A DNA stretch of 64,000 nucleotides from Fuerstiella sp. (GTDB lineage: Bacteria; Planctomycetota; Planctomycetia; Planctomycetales; Planctomycetaceae), in NCBI GenBank assembly GCA_022447225.1, contig JAKVAZ010000006.1, positions 558,001-622,000 of the forward strand, given 5' to 3'. Below the pieces are notes generated by a model. It was not told where the DNA came from. It saw only the letters and a list, made by a program, of their open reading frames with translations, and did no database searches. A program made the position numbers and the translations under genes. This document shows positions 1 to 8,897 of the stretch, piece after piece. The number at the start of each line of letters is the position of its first letter. Within the stretch, counting starts at the first letter, position 1.

Positions 1-18
1 TCATCTCAATTCGCTCTG

Positions 19-750
19 TCACTGATTATCGTTGAGCGAGTCCATCGTTTCACGGAGTTGCTGGACCTGAGTCTGGAGTTGTTTGAGTTGTCTCATCACA
101 TCCTGCAGAGAACCGCGGGCATGTTCTTCCCGTGCATGCTCACGCATTTCATTAAGTTCCTGCCTGAAGTTTTGTGCGTGCTCTTCCACCTGTTCAGCCA
201 ATTCAGGCAGATCCGCCTCTCGCAGATGCATGATGGCACGCTGCATATGTTCGAGACGGCGGTGACTATCTGAATGTGGTCGACTGTGTTCCGATTCGTG
301 GCGGGAACGCCTGGCACGGTTTCGATGCCTGCGACGCTGTTCCGGTCTTTCCTGTTCCTCACGATCCCGGTCCTGACGGTCGCCTTCGAGTTGTTCGAGC
401 AATCGACGTGCAAACCGCAACCCCTGACCTTCCTGTGTTCGCGGTCCTGCATGGCGCTGTCGCTTTCTGTATTGCCGTCGTTCGGTTTGATCAGAATCCT
501 GATTCACATTTCGTTGACGTCGGAGTGATCGGCGCCGGTTCTGTCCCTGCGTTTCAATACGTTCAGCTTCATCCACAAACGCCTCAGTCTCCTCACCCGA
601 TTCGGCAATCAGACCATCTCCATCGACCTCAGCCGACTCCTGCGGTACGACGTCTGATTTTCCAGGGGATTCACCAGTTTCATCTGCCCAGAGCAATGTC
701 GTTATCGAGGAAAATCCAAGTACGATCGCTGCCGGTTTCATGTAAGACAT
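19..750 (-). CDS. Secreted Arg/Glu-rich coiled-coil protein
   Basis: A 243-residue protein of unknown function. The N-terminus is a short signal peptide (about residues 1-22, ending LLWA before an acidic stretch), so it is probably exported. Residues about 25-70 are acidic. Residues about 70-160 are extremely rich in Arg, Gln and Glu with repeated RR and RDR runs. Residues about 165-240 form heptad-like helices typical of a coiled coil. The start at 750 is chosen over an in-frame ATG at 783 because an AGGGTG ribosome site lies 8 bases before it and the signal peptide then begins at once. Planctomycetes carry many such low-complexity secreted proteins. No enzymatic motif is visible. A role in binding polyanions or in the cell envelope is only a guess. 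Confidence 0.7.
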   Translation of the reverse strand: MSYMKPAAIVLGFSSITTLLWADETGESPGKSDVVPQESAEVDGDGLIAESGEETEAFVDEAERIETQGQNRRRSLRRQRNVNQDSDQTERRQYRKRQRHAGPRTQEGQGLRFARRLLEQLEGDRQDRDREEQERPEQRRRHRNRARRSRHESEHSRPHSDSHRRLEHMQRAIMHLREADLPELAEQVEEHAQNFRQELNEMREHAREEHARGSLQDVMRQLKQLQTQVQQLRETMDSLNDNQ

Positions 751-1167
751 GTGCTCACCCTTCGCTGCTTTTGGAACGTGCAATTCACTGAGTGCGATGC
801 TCTCACCTTATGGTCGCAATATTGAACTCACTTGCAACTGCAAATCTGAGTGTTCCGCGCCCATCGATCCGATAGAGTTTCTTTCACAATCAGCGGAGAT
901 ACCTCGATCACACTGTCGGCACTGCCCCGCTCTGCGGCGAACGCGGTACCCGCCGGCCTGATACTCCTGAAGATCACGTCGCAGAGCCGATGGATGGTCC
1001 ATGTCGGCAACCACCGGGTGCAAACGAAGGCGAAGACCGAACAATCTGTCTGGCACCCAGACTCATTCTGACTGAAACACAAAACTCCTACGAGTGAGTC
1101 CGCTCCTCAGTCACCTCAGATGACTCTGCGGAAACCCGCGGGGCATCCGATCCGCAGGGTCAGGCCA
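751..1167. other. Intergenic region with one hairpin
   Basis: No convincing gene is seen; the short open frames here lack signal peptides, ribosome sites or recognisable motifs. A hairpin at 1122-1161 pairs CTGCGGA with TCCGCAG, plus three more pairs beyond one mismatch, just after the stop of the leftward membrane-protein gene. It has no T-run, so it is at best a weak terminator or an mRNA 3' end structure. Confidence 0.4.
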
Positions 1168-2817
1168 CTATTTCTTCTGAGGCCTGTTTTTCAGCGACTC
1201 AAGCAAAGCCCGGGCCGGTCCGCTCGCCGGAACCATCTTAAGAGCACTCGCAGCGCAGGACGCCGCCGCGTCATATTGTTGCTGACTGACATAAAGGTTT
1301 CCGATCATGACGAGAAACTCCGCCAGTTCACCTGCATCACCCCCGATGACCTGCGGCAGGAATACTTTGCACTCCTCAAATTCCCGGAGCACTGCAACAG
1401 TGTTCGACTGCCGGCCCGCAATGCACAGCTTAAGATAGTGCGCATGTGCGTGGACAAGCTGACGCTGCTCGTCGCTGATATACGCAACACGATCTGCCAG
1501 TAAAAGATTCGCCTGCGCATCCGCGGCTTCAAGGTCGCCGTCTGTAAGGTTCAATTCGCCAAGTTTGTGCACCACCATCGGATTAGGATGCGGATGTGCG
1601 GCTGAAATGACGAGAATCTGACGGATCGAACTCCAGGTCGGAATGTAGACAAAGGAAAGTGTCCCCAGGATCAGAATCACAATACCGGCGACCGCACATC
1701 CCACGGCCATCATCGATCCGAACGCAGGGTGCTCACTGATCCGAGGGCAGCGACATCGACTGGCGGCGACAGCAAGCAGGCAAAGCAGAGCAGCAGATGG
1801 CAGGTAACTGTAGCGATCAGCGTAGTCAATCGCGCCCAGCGGGAAGAAACCGGCAACGGGTGCCAGAACGACGGGATACGCCAGCAACAGAGGTAACCAG
1901 TTACGCAGTGAGCCACTGCTGTGGCAGCACCGACGGTAAAGGTCCCCGCAGACAACACAAAGCACAGCCACAATGCCCACAGATAGTACACTGGCTGAAT
2001 CAGATGTCACACGCGAGTGCATCGGATACAGCCCGGCGGGAACCAGCATCTTCTGGATGTACCAGAACAGGTTATGAACAACCACGGCCACCCGGCGAAC
2101 GACAGGGACGTGTGCCTGCACGGCGTCGCCCTGAGCAGCTATCGTAATCGGCACAAAGACGGCAGCAATCAGGATGTACGGCCAAAGCCGCCGTACCCAG
2201 CCTCCGATGTCAACCTTCCTGGCCAAGTGCCATTCATAGAGAACCAGAATCAGCGGGAACGAGATAGCCATTGGTTTGGAAAGCAGCGCCAGGATGAAGA
2301 AGATCAGCGTCAGCACCGTGCGCGGCTTCCCTCTGTTACGACCGTGGATATACAGCACCAAGCCCCAGATGTACCAGGCCGCACACAGGACATCCTTTCG
2401 TTCGGATATCCAGACAACCGATTCGACCCGCTGAGGATGCACCGTCCAGATTAATGCGGTTATCAGGGCAATACACGGGCCCACCTTAAGCAATCGCAAC
2501 AGAGCCAGCAGACCGCAGGCGGACACAATATGCCACAACAGATTCTGCAGGTGGTACACGAACCCGTCGACGCCGCCAATCGCGCTGTCAATCATATAAC
2601 TGAACATCGTCAGCGGGATGTACATCTTAAAATACGCTGACGTCAGCCAGAAATGGATGTTCTCTGTGGAAATAACCAGACGCGACTGATTGTTGAGAAC
2701 ATAGATATCGTCATCGAAGCCATCGAGCGGCGGCAGCGACAGTCCGCCGGCAAAGACCACCAGTGCAGCAATGGCAATAATCAGGCAGGCGATGAGGTCG
2801 TGACGGCGGCTGTACAT
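1168..2817 (-). CDS. TMTC-like GT-C membrane protein with TPR tail
   Basis: A 549-residue polytopic membrane protein. After the first membrane helix the extracytoplasmic loop holds GFDDDIYVLNN, which resembles the catalytic acidic loop of GT-C glycosyltransferases. A later loop carries HPQRVESVVWISERKDVL, the hallmark of bacterial relatives of eukaryotic TMTC O-mannosyltransferases. About ten membrane helices follow, and the last about 150 residues look like degenerate TPR helices. The family is expected to transfer sugars from a lipid carrier to exported proteins; that activity is inferred, not shown. The start at 2817 (MYSRRHDL) is preferred because the extra upstream residues in frame look non-coding. 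The ribosome site is weak (GGGAA). Confidence 0.8.
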   Translation of the reverse strand: MYSRRHDLIACLIIAIAALVVFAGGLSLPPLDGFDDDIYVLNNQSRLVISTENIHFWLTSAYFKMYIPLTMFSYMIDSAIGGVDGFVYHLQNLLWHIVSACGLLALLRLLKVGPCIALITALIWTVHPQRVESVVWISERKDVLCAAWYIWGLVLYIHGRNRGKPRTVLTLIFFILALLSKPMAISFPLILVLYEWHLARKVDIGGWVRRLWPYILIAAVFVPITIAAQGDAVQAHVPVVRRVAVVVHNLFWYIQKMLVPAGLYPMHSRVTSDSASVLSVGIVAVLCVVCGDLYRRCCHSSGSLRNWLPLLLAYPVVLAPVAGFFPLGAIDYADRYSYLPSAALLCLLAVAASRCRCPRISEHPAFGSMMAVGCAVAGIVILILGTLSFVYIPTWSSIRQILVISAAHPHPNPMVVHKLGELNLTDGDLEAADAQANLLLADRVAYISDEQRQLVHAHAHYLKLCIAGRQSNTVAVLREFEECKVFLPQVIGGDAGELAEFLVMIGNLYVSQQQYDAAASCAASALKMVPASGPARALLESLKNRPQKK

Positions 2818-3195
2818 GTTCCCGACTATACGACGCCGGTGAAAGATTCGCCAGCAGAGCCACTGCACACCCGGTTCCCTGCCACGCAGGGAATCGGATT
2901 GTGAAATCATCAGTCATCCAGATCAGCGTCTCTTCATACCCAGACTTTCCTTTCCCACACGCGGTCTGAGTAAATAGAAGAGAAATCCTCGAATCCAAAC
3001 CTGCCCAACACGGCATCGGTTGACCGAAGAACCGCTGCCGGCCACAGAGAAAACCGGGCAGAAGCACAAAAGCCATCGCAAAAATCAAAACCGAACAGCC
3101 CGGTTACCCGAAATCACAGGAAGCGTCACTGTCAGCACGCTTAGGAAACTCGGCACAGTCGTCAGCAGAACTTCTTCGATATCGACCGGTTTGAA
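2818..3195. other. Intergenic region
   Basis: Spacer between two leftward genes. No open frame with a credible start, no RNA gene and no strong hairpin is seen. It presumably contains the promoter of the membrane protein gene at its left edge. Confidence 0.4.
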
Positions 3196-3879
3196 CTACA
3201 TGCCAGGAACGGTCAGAGGCTGACCGTTGTCACGGGAGCTCATGGCCAGAATGAATGGCACCGCCTGCTCAGCCCATTCGTCCGGCGATGGATAACTGTC
3301 AGCACCGCTGCCGAAACAGCTTTGCAGCATATCCGTGTTAATGATCCCTGGATTCAGCGGAATTGCCGCCATCCCGGCCGGAAGGTCTTCTGCCAGGGCG
3401 CGTGTCAGACCTTCGATGCCCCACTTTGAGGCGCAATACGGGGCCACATCCGGTGACACGGATCGGCCCCAGCCACTGCTGAGATTGATCACGACTCCTG
3501 CGGACTGTTGCACCATCGCCGGAACAAAATGCCGAATCGTATTGGCGGTTCCGTTGATATTCACTGCTGTCAGTTGGTCAAATTCCTGGGCCGTGATCTT
3601 CCACAGCGGTGCATTGGCGTTGATGGTTGCTGCGTTGTTGATTAGAAAATCAGGTGGCCCGTACTGCTTAAGAATTCGGTCGGCCCACGATGATACCTCA
3701 GCATCGGAGGACACATCCACAACATCAAACTGATGCTGCAGTCCTGGTCGTTTCCGCAGTTCTTCAATGCCTCCTTGAGATCGCGCACAGCCACAAACCG
3801 TACACCCGGCATCTGCGAATCCCGCAGCCATCGCTCGCCCAATGCCCCGTGACACACCCGTAATCACAACGATGGTCAT
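3196..3879 (-). CDS. Short-chain dehydrogenase/reductase (SDR)
   Basis: A 227-residue classical SDR oxidoreductase, cytosolic and NAD(P)-dependent. The cofactor motif TGVSRGIG is at residues 7-14, NNA at 81-83, the catalytic Ser in INLSSGWG near 134-135, and the YCASK motif supplies Tyr148 and Lys152. NPGIINTDM follows, as in other SDRs. The start at 3879 (MTIVVITG) puts the Rossmann strand at the usual position; 20 upstream in-frame residues are rejected. It is slightly shorter than the usual 240-260 residues, mainly at the C-terminus. The substrate cannot be deduced. No functional link to the neighbours is visible. Confidence 0.9.
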   Translation of the reverse strand: MTIVVITGVSRGIGRAMAAGFADAGCTVCGCARSQGGIEELRKRPGLQHQFDVVDVSSDAEVSSWADRILKQYGPPDFLINNAATINANAPLWKITAQEFDQLTAVNINGTANTIRHFVPAMVQQSAGVVINLSSGWGRSVSPDVAPYCASKWGIEGLTRALAEDLPAGMAAIPLNPGIINTDMLQSCFGSGADSYPSPDEWAEQAVPFILAMSSRDNGQPLTVPGM

Positions 3880-4341
3880 TCTACCGGCTTTTTTCCGAAG
3901 TCGCTCGATGCGATGGAAATCCACCGCAGTTCCAAACATCCACGGATCGTAGCATTGCAGACGAGGTTGTGTAGTATTCGCCTGCAGACACCGGCAACCG
4001 TGAACAGCAAAAGCACCGCAACTCCGGTTGGCCGGTTGAAAATGTTGAACGTGACCCTCAGGAGGAACCGGACGCCGAACAAATAACGATAGTTTGTAAT
4101 ACGTGTCCCGACGATCAGTCTGTGCACCAGTCGCAGGCCATTACCGAAGGAATCCGTTACAGTCGGAATTTTCGGCTATAATCCGGACAGCGGGGATCTC
4201 CGAAAGACGGACGACGGATTGATTCTCCCGAAACTGATGCCGTCGAATCAGGCCGATTGCCGGGTCGCCCCGGTCGACATCTAAGTGCCTGGCATTTCAC
4301 TCAAAAAGTCACAACACCTTTTACTTTGCCGGAATTCCTGG
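3880..4341. other. Divergent intergenic region
   Basis: Region between the leftward SDR and the rightward beta-propeller gene. No gene or RNA recognised. It must hold the two divergent promoters, but no consensus boxes can be called with confidence. Confidence 0.4.
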
Positions 4342-5574
4342 ATGGAAACAGAACTTAAGCTGCATCTGAAGGCGTTCATCGCGCTGTCGGTAACCGCGTC
4401 TCTGTCATCACACGGTGCGGCTGCAGACTGGCCCACGTGGATGGGACCGAATCTCAATGGAGTCTCTGCAGAACAAGGCTGGTCAACGAACTGGCCGAAA
4501 GACGGATTGCCTCAGGTGTGGTCCACGGAAATTGGAATCGGTTTCAGTTCTGTCAGTCTTGTTGACGGGTTACTGTACACGATGGGCCACTCCGGCGGAA
4601 AAGAGACCGTCTGGTGCCTGCAGGCCGGAACGGGAGACGTTGTCTGGAAACAATCGTATCGGGCAGAACGCAATTCGAATTTGTATGAAGGCGGCCCCGG
4701 TTCCACTCCCACGGTCGACGGAAACTCCGTTTACACGCTCAGCGTGGATGGTCTGCTTGCCTGTTTCGAACGGAACACAGGAGACCTAGTCTGGAAGACC
4801 AGTCTGCTGCACGAACTCGGTGTCGGCCTGCACGAATGGGGTTTTAATTCTTCCCCGCTGATTCTGGGACAGCAATTGATTGTTCAGGGGGGACGGATTG
4901 TTTCCTTTGATAAAACAACGGGAAGCAAAAACTGGCAGTCCGGAAAACATCGGGCCGGATACGGATCGGTGCGTGCCTTTTCCCACAACGGTGAAATGCT
5001 GCTCGCCAGTCTGGACTGCGATGGTCTGCGAATCAGTGCCGCAGAGGACGGCCGTCTGGTGGCCTTCGAAACCTGGAAATCACCTTTCGGAACGAATTCC
5101 ACCACACCGATTGTTACGGAAGACACGATTTACATATCGAGTGGATACAATGTTGGCTGCGGTTTGTTTCGATTTGGGGACGGGAAACTCACCACGGTCT
5201 ACCGCAGCCGAAGAATGCGAAACCATTTTAATAACAGTATTCTGCTGGACGGATATCTTTACGGAATGGACGGCAACTCCAACCTGGGTCGAGTCGTCAC
5301 ACTGACGTGCATGAATTACCAAACCGGCGAAGTGAGATGGAAGCAGCGTGGTCTGGGGTGCGGCTCACTGATGATTGCGAATGACCGCCTGCTGATACTG
5401 AGTGAGAAGGGCATGCTGGTTGTAGCAGAAGCAACACCAGGTGAGTACAAAGAACTGGCTCGGTCACCATTTCTTGAAGGACGATGCTGGACGGTTCCGG
5501 TGCTGCTCAACGGTCGAATCTACGGGCGCAATGCAGCCGGAACTCTTAAGTGCGTTCAGCTGCCGCAGGAGTAA
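4342..5574 (+). CDS. Secreted PQQ-type beta-propeller protein
   Basis: A 410-residue exported beta-propeller. An N-terminal signal peptide (hydrophobic FIALSVTASL, cleavage near GAAA) is followed by DWPTWMGPNLNGVS, the entry motif of the planctomycete PQQ-like repeat family. Repeats of the form LVDGLLYTMG, GDVVWK and TGSKNW recur along the chain, consistent with a WD/PQQ seven- or eight-bladed propeller. These proteins usually lack PQQ and probably serve as binding scaffolds. The start at 4342 (METELK) is chosen because it begins the signal peptide directly. It is followed 72 bases later by an esterase gene on the same strand, so the two are probably co-transcribed. Ligand unknown. Confidence 0.85.
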   Translation: METELKLHLKAFIALSVTASLSSHGAAADWPTWMGPNLNGVSAEQGWSTNWPKDGLPQVWSTEIGIGFSSVSLVDGLLYTMGHSGGKETVWCLQAGTGDVVWKQSYRAERNSNLYEGGPGSTPTVDGNSVYTLSVDGLLACFERNTGDLVWKTSLLHELGVGLHEWGFNSSPLILGQQLIVQGGRIVSFDKTTGSKNWQSGKHRAGYGSVRAFSHNGEMLLASLDCDGLRISAAEDGRLVAFETWKSPFGTNSTTPIVTEDTIYISSGYNVGCGLFRFGDGKLTTVYRSRRMRNHFNNSILLDGYLYGMDGNSNLGRVVTLTCMNYQTGEVRWKQRGLGCGSLMIANDRLLILSEKGMLVVAEATPGEYKELARSPFLEGRCWTVPVLLNGRIYGRNAAGTLKCVQLPQE

Positions 5575-5646
5575 CAGAGACCGCTGGTGATTGATGGTAC
5601 GTTCACGGAATCCCGGCACAGCCGTATTATTTTTCTGAGGACCAAC

Positions 5647-6540
5647 ATGAAACGGTTTGAATTACGATCGGTTATTTATTTTCTGTTTGTTTTACTGACG
5701 GTTGTTTCATTCGCGCGAGCGGGCGACGAAATTTACCGTCTGGGAAAGGAGTCGCTGCCGCAGGACAATGTTCCCAAAGGGGAACTCACCGAATACACCT
5801 GGAAAAGTAAAGTCTTTCAGGAAACCATTCGCCGCTACTGGGTCTACGTTCCCAGCCAGTATGATGCTTCCAAGCCGGCGGCCGTGATGGTCTTTCAGGA
5901 TGGTCATGCTTACGTAGATAAGGACGGCTGGTTCCGAACTCCGGTCGTATTCGATAATCTGATTCATGCCGGTGAACTGCCGGTTATCATCGGTATCTTT
6001 ATCGATCCCGGGCACAAAACGGAAACATTACCGCAGAAAGCCGGCTGGCGTCCCCGCGCGGCAAATCGAGACTTCGAATACGACTCAATGTCGGCTCTGT
6101 ATGCTCAGTTTCTGCTGGAGGAAATTCTGCCGGAAGTTGGTCAACAGTATCAATTGACCGATGACCCCGACCAGCGGGCAATTTGTGGAATCAGTTCCGG
6201 CGGAATTTGTGCGTGGACCGCAGCCTGGCAGCGTCCGGACGCGTTCCGTAAAGTGCTGAGCCATGTGGGTAGTTTCGTAAATATTCGGGGTGGACATGTC
6301 TATCCGGCATTGATTCGCAAGTCGGCTCGGCGCCCGATTCGCGTGTTCCTTCAGGGCGGTTCAGAAGACCTCAACAATGCTCACGGGAACTGGCCGCTGG
6401 CGAATCAGCAAATGGCGTCGGCACTGGACTATGCCGACTATGATTACCGGTTTGAATACGGTGAAGGCGCTCATAACGGTATCCATGGCGGTGCAATTCT
6501 TCCCGATTCTCTGCGGTGGCTGTGGCGCGATAAAAGATAA
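5647..6540 (+). CDS. Secreted esterase (enterochelin esterase-like)
   Basis: A 297-residue alpha/beta-hydrolase of the putative esterase family (PF00756; enterochelin esterase/ferulic esterase type). A signal peptide covers about residues 1-25 (ending SFARA). The nucleophile elbow is GISSG at 181-185 with Ser183, and C-terminal His residues lie at 276 and 280 (GAHNGIHGG), one of which completes the triad. RRYWVYVPSQYD is the usual first strand. The start at 5647 is supported by TGAGG 6 bases upstream. The gene follows the beta-propeller gene closely. A role in de-esterifying plant or algal polymers is plausible, but the substrate is unknown. Confidence 0.85.
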   Translation: MKRFELRSVIYFLFVLLTVVSFARAGDEIYRLGKESLPQDNVPKGELTEYTWKSKVFQETIRRYWVYVPSQYDASKPAAVMVFQDGHAYVDKDGWFRTPVVFDNLIHAGELPVIIGIFIDPGHKTETLPQKAGWRPRAANRDFEYDSMSALYAQFLLEEILPEVGQQYQLTDDPDQRAICGISSGGICAWTAAWQRPDAFRKVLSHVGSFVNIRGGHVYPALIRKSARRPIRVFLQGGSEDLNNAHGNWPLANQQMASALDYADYDYRFEYGEGAHNGIHGGAILPDSLRWLWRDKR

Positions 6541-6976
6541 ATGAGCGACGCGGTTCACAGACGACAGCCCGACTTTGTAACAAGCCGGGCCGATCCGCCG
6601 TTGCCGTCGCGATTGTCCTTATATCCGGCCCCTGCCGTCGCATCTGTAATTCGAATTCAGCTGATGATGGACAGCAGGAATCTCCGGACGGGGATGTGAC
6701 TGTTGAGACACGGAGATAACCACAGCAGGTCTCTGCACCGCAAACCGCCAACGTTCGCGTACAGTACGTGAATTCTATGATGAGTCACTGGCAGGTATCG
6801 CTGCTCCGGCAAACTGCTGATGACACAGTCCGCCGCCAGTCAGGAAAGTCACACCGATTCATAGAATATTTCCCAGGGACCCGGGAATGCTTGAACCAGT
6901 GCCCGCTTCAGAGAAACTGTGGCATGTCCGGAGGGTGATGCTCCATTCATAATCTCAATCTGCAGGAAAAAACAAC
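6541..6976. other. Intergenic region
   Basis: No gene, RNA or strong repeat is recognised. Short open frames on the minus strand extend out of the esterase and look like shadows. The right end supplies the ribosome site of the SIS gene. Confidence 0.4.
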
Positions 6977-7585
6977 ATGCTGGGTGCGTCGCTTGATACC
7001 AACAACTACATGACGCGACTGAACGAGGAACTGGACCGCATCGATCGGTCCGACATGCAACGCTGGTCCGATGCGATCTATGAGGCGTGGCAGTCCGGGA
7101 ATTTTGTGTACATCATCGGTAATGGCGGATCCGGGACCACGGCCAGTCACATGGCCGAAGATCTCGGCAAGAGCACCCTTCACGAAACCGATCTCAATGA
7201 TGAGTCGAAAAAAAGACTCAAAGTACTCAGCCTGACAGACAACGCCGGCTGGCTGATGGCTGTCGGGAACGACCTCGCGTATGACCAGATTTTTGTACAG
7301 CAGCTGATGAATTACGGTCAGCCGGGAGACGTGCTGCTGGCAATCAGCGGATCAGGCAACAGCCGGAACGTACTGAACGCCGTTGACTGGGCCAATCGAC
7401 ATGAATTGAAGACGTTTGGTCTGACCGGCTACAGTGGAGGAAAACTAAAAGACATGCAGCAGGACGGTCTGCATGTCGCCCTCGACGACATGGGAATGGT
7501 GGAAAGCATTCACCTGTGTCTGTTCCACTGGGTGCTCAACGACGTATTTGCCAGAATTAACCGTGAAGGTCGTTACGCGGGCTGA
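6977..7585 (+). CDS. SIS-domain sugar-phosphate isomerase, GmhA-like
   Basis: A 202-residue cytosolic SIS protein resembling sedoheptulose-7-phosphate isomerase (GmhA). The phosphate-binding loop IGNGGSGTTASH spans about 47-58 and is followed by MAEDLGK, where Glu61 matches the GmhA catalytic acid. SGSGNS near 122-127 is the second SIS phosphate loop. The C-terminal VESIHLCLFHWV matches the E-x-x-H-x4-H end of GmhA. AGGA lies 8 bases before the ATG. A ROK kinase gene follows after 126 bases, so the pair may isomerise and phosphorylate a sugar. A heptose role is possible, but no hldE or gmhB homologue is in the window. Confidence 0.85.
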   Translation: MLGASLDTNNYMTRLNEELDRIDRSDMQRWSDAIYEAWQSGNFVYIIGNGGSGTTASHMAEDLGKSTLHETDLNDESKKRLKVLSLTDNAGWLMAVGNDLAYDQIFVQQLMNYGQPGDVLLAISGSGNSRNVLNAVDWANRHELKTFGLTGYSGGKLKDMQQDGLHVALDDMGMVESIHLCLFHWVLNDVFARINREGRYAG

Positions 7586-7663
7586 ACATCTGCTGCGGGG
7601 ACCGGTGACCGCAGCCTGACACCAGTGACTTTTCCGCTGCACCTGCAAACTCCCGATGCGGAT

Positions 7664-7691
7664 ACTGACACCTGACGACACTGACACCTGA
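7664..7691. repeat. Two 12-bp direct repeats, 16-bp period
   Basis: ACTGACACCTGA occurs at 7664-7675 and again at 7680-7691, in the gap between the SIS and ROK genes. The cause is unknown; it could be slippage duplication. Confidence 0.6.
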
Positions 7692-7711
7692 TAACAGTTG
7701 CATCTGACGCA

Positions 7712-8704
7712 ATGATCCTTGGAATTGAAATTGGCGGTACCAAGCTACAGCTGGGTGTCGGACGTGGTAATCAGGCAAAGTTCGAGACTTTGCTGCGTCG
7801 TGACGTGATCGCAGAGAATGGTGCTCAGGGAATTCTGCATCAGATTCAGGAATGCGTCACACAACTGACCCGGAAGTTTGAAATCGAATGCGTGGGCATT
7901 GGTTTCGGGGGTCCGGTCGATGGAGCAAACGGACGTGTGACCACCAGCCACCAGATTGAAGGCTGGACCGGTTTTCCGTTTGTGGACTGGTTCCGGGACG
8001 AGCTTCACCTCCCGGCATTACTGGGAAATGACTGTGACTGCGGAGCACTGGCTGAAGCCAAATACGGTGCCGGCCGCAACTTCCGCACGGTGTACTATAT
8101 CACGGTCGGAACGGGTGTCGGAGGAGGACTGATCATCAACGGACACATCCACGGTACAGATCGACCGGCAGCAGCAGAAATCGGGCATTTGCGACCTGGC
8201 CTGCATGCCAAAGCTGCTGATGCCACCATCGAATCCATTGCCAGTGGTCCGGGTATCGCTGCGACTGCCCGCGCGTGTCTGCGAGGTCCTTCTGATGGCA
8301 TCCACGATCGGCTTTTGGCAGGCGGTCTCCCCCGGCTTGCGACCGAAGACAAAGCAGACCTGTTGAAACGCTGCGCAGGAAATACAGACGCCCTGACGGC
8401 GCTAATGATTGCTCAGGCGGCGGAAGCCGGAAATACGGGCGCTCGATCAATCCTCGCCACCGCCACGGATGTACTCGGCTGGGGAATTGCTCAGGTGATG
8501 GCCCTGATCGACCCGGATATTGTGGTGGTCGGGGGCGGAGTTTCACTCATGGGTGAAGCCCTGTTCTATGCTCCGTTGCGGGAGGCCGTTTCTCAATATC
8601 TGTTTCCGCCCATCCAAGGTGCCTGGCAGCTGGCTGCTCCGACTCTGGGCGAAGAAGTGGTGGTACACGGAGCAGTGGCACTTGCCGCCGGTTCCGAATG
8701 CTGA
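7712..8704 (+). CDS. ROK-family sugar kinase
   Basis: A 330-residue ROK protein (glucokinase-like), cytosolic. The ATP phosphate loop EIGGTK is at 6-11, a GND motif near 110 begins the catalytic segment, and TVGTGVGGG is the second ATP loop. AAEIGHL carries the sugar-contacting Glu and His. The usual ROK zinc motif CxCGxxGCxE is absent: the same place reads LHAKAADATIES, so all cysteines are gone but the final Glu remains. No repressor-type DNA-binding N-terminus is present, so this is a kinase form. It is likely to act with the SIS isomerase just upstream. Substrate unknown; N-acetylmannosamine, glucose and heptose are all possible. Confidence 0.88.
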   Translation: MILGIEIGGTKLQLGVGRGNQAKFETLLRRDVIAENGAQGILHQIQECVTQLTRKFEIECVGIGFGGPVDGANGRVTTSHQIEGWTGFPFVDWFRDELHLPALLGNDCDCGALAEAKYGAGRNFRTVYYITVGTGVGGGLIINGHIHGTDRPAAAEIGHLRPGLHAKAADATIESIASGPGIAATARACLRGPSDGIHDRLLAGGLPRLATEDKADLLKRCAGNTDALTALMIAQAAEAGNTGARSILATATDVLGWGIAQVMALIDPDIVVVGGGVSLMGEALFYAPLREAVSQYLFPPIQGAWQLAAPTLGEEVVVHGAVALAAGSEC

Positions 8705-8897
8705 TGCACGGCAATGGGATTCACAGACGATCTGTGGCTCCAAATTCCATGAAGCCAGCCACATCAGGAATTACCGGATGAACAGTATGTGACAAACCGT
8801 TATTCTGTGTCCTCAACAGACCATCCGGTTTCATTCCTCCTCGGAACAATTTGTTTGAATCAACTTAGGCGCACGTATTGTGCGACGGAGTCCGGTT

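Noticed and set aside
276-791. 171-codon plus-strand open frame
   Set aside because: It lies antisense to the Arg-rich secreted protein, has no signal or motif, and its openness follows from the Arg/Glu codons opposite.
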